From JAICLL01 sp035252155 (GTDB lineage: Bacteria; Planctomycetota; Planctomycetia; Pirellulales; JAICIG01), in contig DATFDL010000559.1 in the NCBI GenBank assembly GCA_035252155.1, positions 1 to 26,508 on the forward strand: a DNA stretch of 26,508 nucleotides, read 5' to 3'. Below the pieces are notes generated by a model that saw only the letters and a program-made list of their open reading frames with translations, searched no databases and was not told the DNA's origin. Each line of letters starts with the position of its first letter. Position 1 is the stretch's first letter. A program made the translations under genes and the position numbers. Shown here one piece after another: positions 22,286 through 26,508 of this stretch.

Positions 22286-23229
22286 GCGGCAGGTTCCTTC
22301 TGTCGATCTTCGACGGCGCAGAGGGCCAGCGTGGCGAGCCCGTAAAACGTATACTCTACATCGGCGGCCTCATCCCAGGCGGCCCCGCGAAAGCCGCCCC
22401 GATCGAATTGCAGCGACTGGGCGTAGCGGCGGGCCTCGGGCAAATCAATGGCGTCGAGCGCGCCCAAGTCGCTCAAGGTTAAAACGCCGGTACAGGTGCT
22501 GAGCAAGTCGGCGATGGGGATGCGAGTGTTGGCTTTGATGCCTCCTTCATCGCTTTGCATCGCAATTAGAAAATCGATGGCTCCCTGGCGCAACGGGTCA
22601 TCGAGGGCGCCCAGCGTGTTCAGCAGCCCGACGGCTGCGGCGGTGGGGTTCGCACCGCTTTTGCGCATCGGGCCGATTTCGACAAAGCCGCCGTCGTCGC
22701 GCCGCCGGGCGCGAATGAAGGCGATCAGCCGCTCCGGATCGACCGGCGGCTGCCCGATGAGCTGTCGCGTGATCACCATCAAAAACGTGTGATACGTGCT
22801 GCTGGCTTGGCCTTCGTCGGTCTTGGCGTATCCGCCGTCGGGCCGTCGGAATTGCTCGAACATGGCGGCGGCGGCCTCGCGCCAGCCGGTGGGAGCCGCG
22901 GCGAACACATCGAGTCCGGCCGAGATTTCGAGCAGCATCGCCCCTTGAACGAGCGAAAGAAAATCGATCATCGGCGTCCGGCCGCTCAAGCGGCTGCGGA
23001 GATAATCGGTGGCACGCCGAGCGACATCATCGTTCAACTCCCCCAGCAGCGCCAACCCGCGCAGGGCGAAACCCGTGTAATAGAGATCGCTCGGCCCTTC
23101 GCGTCCGGCAAAGCCGCCATCGTCGCGCTGCGCGCGGCGCAAATATTCGGCATGCCGCATTCGAAAGGCCTCCGGAAACTCGGCCGCGCCGTGCGCCAGT
23201 CGAAGTGTCAATTGTTCCAGATAATTCAT
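22273..23229 (-). CDS. Protein prenyltransferase beta-subunit-like toroid protein
   Basis: The protein has 318 residues and no signal peptide. It has five QxxDGGF-type repeats: RRAQRDDGGFAG, RRPDGGYAKT, RRRDDGGFVEI, MQSDEGGIKA and LQFDRGGFRG. This is the pattern of the beta subunits of geranylgeranyl- and farnesyltransferases, an alpha/alpha toroid. In those enzymes zinc is held by Asp, Cys and His. Here the matching stretches read LLSTCTGVLTL (Cys kept, Asp apparently Ser) and VEYTFYGLATL (His apparently Tyr). The zinc site therefore looks incomplete and protein prenylation is doubtful. It lies between the thioesterase and the LolD-like gene, overlapping the latter. Confidence 0.82.
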   Translation of the reverse strand: MNYLEQLTLRLAHGAAEFPEAFRMRHAEYLRRAQRDDGGFAGREGPSDLYYTGFALRGLALLGELNDDVARRATDYLRSRLSGRTPMIDFLSLVQGAMLLEISAGLDVFAAAPTGWREAAAAMFEQFRRPDGGYAKTDEGQASSTYHTFLMVITRQLIGQPPVDPERLIAFIRARRRDDGGFVEIGPMRKSGANPTAAAVGLLNTLGALDDPLRQGAIDFLIAMQSDEGGIKANTRIPIADLLSTCTGVLTLSDLGALDAIDLPEARRYAQSLQFDRGGFRGAAWDEAADVEYTFYGLATLALCAVEDRQKEPAAWPT

Positions 23230-23244
23230 GCCGGATAAGGTACA

Positions 23245-23276
23245 AGGACTAGGGGCTGGGGGCTAGGGACTCGGGA
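23245..23276. repeat. GGGACTAGGGGCT word array
   Basis: GGACTAGGGGCTGGGGGCTAGGGACTCGGG is the same word family as 12499-12563 and the reverse complement of 3017-3050. It lies in the 150-base gap between the thioesterase stop and the toroid-protein start. Confidence 0.75.
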
Positions 23277-23379
23277 ACACGGCAGGTGGCTGGGGCAGAG
23301 CCTTGGCGATGCCCCGGCTTCTGCTTGACGAACATCAATTAGAGAGCGATACGGCGGCGAAGTGCGAGAAGGTTAACGA

Positions 23380-23799
23380 CTATGCGACCCGGCCGGCGAG
23401 TTTCTTCCTGAGCACTTCGGGAATACTCACCGATCGCGGCGCCGCGCCGGCTTCCATCCGGCAGCAAACCGCCGTCAGCTCGCCTTGGGCCACCGGCCGG
23501 CCTTGGTGAAAGAACAAAAACCCGTAGGTCACGCTCTTTTGGCCCACGCGCGCCAGCCGCAACTCGACGTCGAGCACGTCTTCGAACTTGACGGCCGATT
23601 GATACTGACAGCTTACGGCCACCCGCGGCCAACTGAGCACGCCATCAGCGTCGCTCATCAACACGCTTAACCCGAGCGAACGCAAAAACTCGTGCTCGAC
23701 CTCTTCCATATAGTTGAAAAAAGCCGAGAAGTGAACGATGCCGGCCGCGTCGGTGTCGCGGAACTCGACGCGGCGGGTGGTGCGATAGACGGCCGTCAT
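23380..23799 (-). CDS. Hotdog-fold acyl-CoA thioesterase, 4-hydroxybenzoyl-CoA type
   Basis: The protein has 139 residues, the normal length for YbgC/FadM/4HBT proteins. ATG 23799 overlaps the upstream gene's stop by four bases; the frame extends to 23871, but the extra residues overlap the upstream gene and look spurious. The catalytic segment VEFRDTDAAGIVHFSAFFNY has Asp17 where the 4-hydroxybenzoyl-CoA thioesterase family keeps its catalytic Asp, and the surrounding residues match that family closely. It would hydrolyse an aryl- or acyl-CoA or an acyl carrier thioester. Its coupling to a chorismate-lyase-type gene points to an aromatic substrate such as 4-hydroxybenzoyl thioester; that is inference. 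Confidence 0.88.
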   Translation of the reverse strand: MTAVYRTTRRVEFRDTDAAGIVHFSAFFNYMEEVEHEFLRSLGLSVLMSDADGVLSWPRVAVSCQYQSAVKFEDVLDVELRLARVGQKSVTYGFLFFHQGRPVAQGELTAVCCRMEAGAAPRSVSIPEVLRKKLAGRVA

Positions 23800-24368
23800 G
23801 CGCGACCCCGTTCGGCGAGATCCAGCGGCGTGACAATCTCCAGCAGCTCGACGGCCGGCGCCCCATTGCAATCGATGACTGCCGTACGCCCGTAGGTAAC
23901 GTTCGTCGCCGGAGCATCGAACAGCCGGCGCAGCTCCTCGCCCAACTGAATTCTTCGCAGCGAAAACAATTGCACTCGGCGGTGAACGTCGTGTTCGATC
24001 AAAATACGTCCCAACGGCGTCTGCTCACGCTCGATTTCCGTTCGCGCTTCGGGCGGCAGATACGCCAGGTTGACACGCATGATGCCAAACTGCACCACCG
24101 CACCGTCCGATTGCCGCGTCAGCAGAATTCTTCGCGCGTAGTGCGTGGGCGTAATTCGCCGGTCCAAGACCCGCACGTCGACTGGCGAACGGTGAAACTC
24201 CTCGACGGCCACCGTCATGTGGTCGTTATGGGCCAGCAATCGCCGATAGTCGGGCGGCAAGTCGTCGACCGCGACTTCGGCAAACTCGCCCAACGCGGCG
24301 GGCGAAGCGTAAAACAGCCGAGTGAGCGTTGGCAGATCGGGGATGACCGGGTGCGCGGGCGTCGCCAT
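23796..24368 (-). CDS. Chorismate pyruvate-lyase family (UbiC/DUF98-like) protein
   Basis: The protein has 190 residues from ATG 24368, with GAGAGG just upstream. It matches the chorismate lyase fold family: LLAHNDHMT (44-52), YARRILL (77-83) with the expected conserved Arg, PLGRIL (118-123), and YGRTAVIDCNG...AVELLEIVTP (159-181), where Glu177 aligns with the catalytic Glu of UbiC (as in its LLVMEAFLP). The family converts chorismate to 4-hydroxybenzoate and pyruvate. Distant members of this fold can have other aromatic substrates. It is translationally coupled to the thioesterase and lies downstream of a polyprenyl diphosphate synthase, across a hairpin element. No UbiA prenyltransferase is in the window. 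Confidence 0.8.
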   Translation of the reverse strand: MATPAHPVIPDLPTLTRLFYASPAALGEFAEVAVDDLPPDYRRLLAHNDHMTVAVEEFHRSPVDVRVLDRRITPTHYARRILLTRQSDGAVVQFGIMRVNLAYLPPEARTEIEREQTPLGRILIEHDVHRRVQLFSLRRIQLGEELRRLFDAPATNVTYGRTAVIDCNGAPAVELLEIVTPLDLAERGRA

Positions 24369-24383
24369 TCCTCTCTCGATGGT

Positions 24384-24487
24384 TTAGGAGCGGACGAACA
24401 TAACTTCGTCATATTGTTCCCTCTCCCTGCGGGAGAGGTTAGGTGAGGGCCAACAAAACTGTCGAAGTTATTTTCGTCCGCTCCTTA
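24384..24487. repeat. 104-bp MITE-like element with 25-bp inverted ends
   Basis: The left end (24384-24408, beginning TTAGGAGCGGACGAA) and the right end (24463-24487) are inverted repeats with 2 mismatches in 25. The interior holds the CCTCTCCC/GGGAGAGG core and TTAGGTGAGGG also seen before tRNA-Ile. The last three bases (24485-24487) are the stop codon of the polyprenyl synthase gene, so the element ends exactly at that gene's end. It could fold as one long hairpin and act as a terminator or RNA stabiliser. Confidence 0.85.
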
Positions 24488-26344
24488 TGTCAGCGCCGGC
24501 ATCAACACCTGCGGCTCTTCGGCGGCCGGGCGCTCCAGCACCGTATCGACCAGGTAATAGAGCAGCCGCCGCAGTTCTTCTGGCTCGACCGCGTCGGCCA
24601 CGGCTTCACATCGCTGCTGATACTTGTCGACCAGCCGCGTCGCCTTCTCAAAGACGCTAGCCAAGGTGTAAAGCTCGCGTACCCGCCGGATGGTCGCTTC
24701 CGTAACCGCCTCCGCCAGCAACATTTCTAGCTCGTCGCGCCGCGGGACGTCGAGCGCTTCGAGCGCCAATGCCCACAGCACCGTCGGCCGCCCGCCCAGT
24801 ACGTCGCCCCCCGCGACTCGCTTGTTGCCGTCGTCAGAGCGCCAGTCGTTCAGGTCGTTGAGAATCTGGAAGGCCACGCCCAGGTTTCGGGCGAACTGGC
24901 CCACCCAACTGGCATCGGCCGGCGGGCCGGCCAGCCGTAGGCCCGAATAGATGGCGGCCTCGAACGCGGGCGCCGTCTTGAGGGCGTAGATCTTCAACGC
25001 GTCGAGCGGCGCCAGCTTTTTTTCGAGCGAATCGCGCCACAGCAGCTCGGCGCCTTGACCTTCGGCCAGCTTCAAGTGGGCGTCGGCCAAGCGATCGAGA
25101 ATGTCGGCGGCGGCCTCCGGGCCCATCCGCGCGGCGTCGCGGCTGATGAGCCGATATCCCAGCCCAATCAGATAATCACCTACGTTGATCGCCGTCGCCG
25201 TGCCGTATTTGCGGTGCAACGTGGCATCGCCGTAGCGATAGGGATCGTCGTCCTCGATGTCATCGTGAACGAGCGAGGCTTTGTGAAAGGTTTCGATCGA
25301 AAGTGCCGCCCTTTTCACCCAGTCGGGCAGGCCGGCCAGATGCGCGGCGCCGTCGGCGGTCGCGCCGCTTCCACCGGTCAATGCGTCGTACACCGCCAGC
25401 GTGATGAAGGGCCGCGAGTGCTTACCGCCTTTGGCCAGAAAATCGTAGGCGATCACTTCCGTGCCGGCCACCGGGTCGATGCCGATCAGACCTTGCCCGT
25501 TGCGCTCAGCCAGGCTCGGTCCGCCGCGTTGCCGCGGCGCCAGCCGCTCCAACTCGGCCGGCCCGAACAGGTCGGCGGCGGCCCGCATCAAGTGCAGGTA
25601 AGTTTTGGTTTGGACGGGCGGCGATTCGTGCCGCTTGTGAATCGCCTCGAACACCCAGTCTTCATCAACCGACGTGTTGCGGCAGTCGCTCGACAACAGC
25701 GGCACCGCCACGCACGGAATGCCGGCCAGCAGGATTTTGTCGATCGCTTTTTCCAACACGTTCAGGCAGGCCACGCCGACGATCGCGTCGACATAACCGC
25801 TGACAATGATCTTCAGCACGATCGGCGAGCCTTCGGCCACCAACACTTTGTAACCTAGCTCTTCGGCCTGCGTGCGGAAGTCGGCGATGCGGCACGCGCC
25901 GCAGCGGCGGCAATCGAGACCGAACTCGTCGTAGTCGGCCGGGCAGCCCTCGGCATGTTTCAGACAGTGCGGCAGCAGAAAGAGCCGCCGCTCAAACGGC
26001 ACCGCCGCCACCTGCGCCGACCAAAAATGACTGGCCAACTCGACCATCGTCCAGCCCAAAAAGCCTTCGGGCCAATCGTGCGCGGCGAGCACGCCACGGG
26101 CGATCGACTCCAACTCATCCTTGCTCAGCGGGCGCGATTTGTCGAGCCGGTCGGCCGTCTCCGCGCAGGCCGCGCGCACCTGCTCACGCAGGGCGCGGGT
26201 TTCGGGCACAAGCTTCAGATGGCTGGTGTTGCGGCGTCGCGGCTTTTTGGCCGGCGCCGCGGCGGTGTGCGAAACAGGTTGCGAATCGACGGGGGCGGTC
26301 GCCAAGGTGTTGTCTCTGTTGATCGTCGTGTTTGGGAAGGTCAA
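24485..26344 (-). CDS. DUF116-polyprenyl diphosphate synthase fusion
   Basis: The protein has 619 residues. Residues ~1-45 are low-complexity. Residues ~120-235 form a DUF116 domain with eight cysteines: C127, C134, C145, C148, C151, C193, C211 and C221 (CLKHAEGC, CRRCGAC), likely binding metal or an Fe-S centre. Residues ~285-600 are a trans-isoprenyl diphosphate synthase with GGKHSRP (306-312), the first Asp-rich motif DDIED (361-365), and FQILNDLND (493-500), where the usual second DDxxD reads NDLND. Small residues before the first motif (KASLVHDD) lack the aromatic block of FPP synthases, so a product longer than C15 is likely. The start is uncertain: the frame opens at TTG 26344, without a ribosome site. 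Its stop lies in the hairpin element. Confidence 0.88.
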   Translation of the reverse strand: MTFPNTTINRDNTLATAPVDSQPVSHTAAAPAKKPRRRNTSHLKLVPETRALREQVRAACAETADRLDKSRPLSKDELESIARGVLAAHDWPEGFLGWTMVELASHFWSAQVAAVPFERRLFLLPHCLKHAEGCPADYDEFGLDCRRCGACRIADFRTQAEELGYKVLVAEGSPIVLKIIVSGYVDAIVGVACLNVLEKAIDKILLAGIPCVAVPLLSSDCRNTSVDEDWVFEAIHKRHESPPVQTKTYLHLMRAAADLFGPAELERLAPRQRGGPSLAERNGQGLIGIDPVAGTEVIAYDFLAKGGKHSRPFITLAVYDALTGGSGATADGAAHLAGLPDWVKRAALSIETFHKASLVHDDIEDDDPYRYGDATLHRKYGTATAINVGDYLIGLGYRLISRDAARMGPEAAADILDRLADAHLKLAEGQGAELLWRDSLEKKLAPLDALKIYALKTAPAFEAAIYSGLRLAGPPADASWVGQFARNLGVAFQILNDLNDWRSDDGNKRVAGGDVLGGRPTVLWALALEALDVPRRDELEMLLAEAVTEATIRRVRELYTLASVFEKATRLVDKYQQRCEAVADAVEPEELRRLLYYLVDTVLERPAAEEPQVLMPALT

Positions 26345-26356
26345 TCAGTCGCCGTA

Positions 26357-26374
26357 GGGTGGGCATTGCCACCC
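26357..26374. repeat. Short GGGTGG...CCACCC hairpin
   Basis: GGGTGG (26357-26362) and CCACCC (26369-26374) are separated by six bases, preceded by CCGTA. It lies between the divergent polyprenyl synthase and transposase-like genes. Confidence 0.55.
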
Positions 26375-26402
26375 CTTTCAACATGGTGAAAACCTGCTAT
26401 AA

Positions 26403-26448
26403 GTCGCCTCCCCGTAGGGTTTTGGCTCTTTAACCTTTAGGAGGCGAC
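26403..26448 (+). promoter_or_regulatory. Hairpin that would mask the ribosome site of the last gene
   Basis: GTCGCCTCC (26403-26411) is the exact reverse complement of GGAGGCGAC (26440-26448). The GGAGG in the second arm is a ribosome site candidate four bases before ATG 26453 (with AAGG between). Pairing would hide it, a common way for insertion sequences to limit transposase expression. Confidence 0.55.
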
Positions 26449-26452
26449 AAGG

Positions 26453-26508
26453 ATGTTGCTGAGCATTGTGGAACGATTCATCGAGAAGTGCCCTGCTGCC
26501 GTGATGGT
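26453..26508 (+). CDS. Start of a probable transposase gene (cut by window end)
   Basis: Only 18 codons are visible: MLLSIVERFIEKCPAAVM. The ATG has AAGG immediately before it and GGAGG slightly upstream. The sequence resembles the N-termini of DDE transposases of IS4-like type that I recall from planctomycete genomes, but so few residues cannot prove this. The hairpin masking the ribosome site supports a mobile element. The left terminal inverted repeat could not be placed. It runs divergent from the polyprenyl synthase gene. Confidence 0.45.
   Translation, partial: MLLSIVERFIEKCPAAVM

Noticed and set aside
23380..26344. Straightforward ubiquinone biosynthesis operon
   Set aside because: Only a UbiC-like gene and a prenyl synthase are present; no UbiA, UbiD/X or methyltransferase of that pathway is in the window, so the name would overstate the evidence.
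1..26508. CRISPR arrays
   Set aside because: The tandem repeats found (14-17 bp, contiguous or degenerate) have no unique spacers, and no cas genes are present.

Overview
The window is GC-rich bacterial DNA that looks like a planctomycete, probably of the Pirellulales group. The evidence is two DUF1559 proteins, one with the full pilin-like GFTLVELLVVIAIIGILIA start and one with the H-X9-DG end; a BON-domain protein with a Tyr/Pro-rich tail; tandem DUF4159 domains; few strong Shine-Dalgarno sites; and tRNA-Ile/tRNA-Ala genes lying outside any rRNA operon. The lineage is an inference from gene content, not from a marker gene.

Layout. 1-713 is the 3' end of a DUF1559 gene. 725-7402 carries minus-strand genes for a metallophosphoesterase, a lipoprotein, a secreted BON protein, a small membrane protein and a secreted thioredoxin-fold protein. 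The gaps between them are filled with several kinds of short repeats. 7554-7858 is a tRNA-Ile(GAU)/tRNA-Ala(UGC) unit behind a near-consensus promoter. It is followed by about 670 bases without a convincing gene. 8525-9235 is an unrecognised protein and 9298-10638 a CCA-adding enzyme; all three tRNA genes here lack an encoded CCA. 10733-14296 is a three-gene minus-strand ABC exporter unit (membrane-anchored protein, ATPase, permease). 14451-15137 is a cyclophilin-type lipoprotein without the usual catalytic Arg, and 15244-16560 a complete DUF1559 gene with a clear terminator. 16762-16836 is tRNA-Pro(UGG). 16952-19088 is a two-gene plus-strand unit: a long coiled-coil protein and a membrane-anchored methyltransferase.

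From 19099 to 26344 all genes are on the minus strand. In transcription order they are: a DUF116-polyprenyl diphosphate synthase fusion, a chorismate-lyase (UbiC/DUF98) type protein, a 4-hydroxybenzoyl-CoA-thioesterase-type hotdog protein that overlaps it by 4 bases, a protein-prenyltransferase-beta-like toroid protein, a LolD/MacB-type ATPase without a permease, and an exported toroid protein with two DUF4159 domains. This cassette is the best candidate for an undescribed pathway. It joins a possible 4-hydroxybenzoate-forming enzyme and a matching thioesterase to isoprenoid synthesis. The window ends in the first codons of what is probably a transposase.

A second theme is repeats. At least five families occupy the intergenic spaces: a 20-bp GAACGGAAT palindrome, a CCTCTCCC/GGGAGAGG element, an ATGGCCTTC inverted repeat, CTAGGGACT/GACCCC word arrays, and GAATTCTGCTAC. 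Several abut or supply the stop codons of minus-strand genes.
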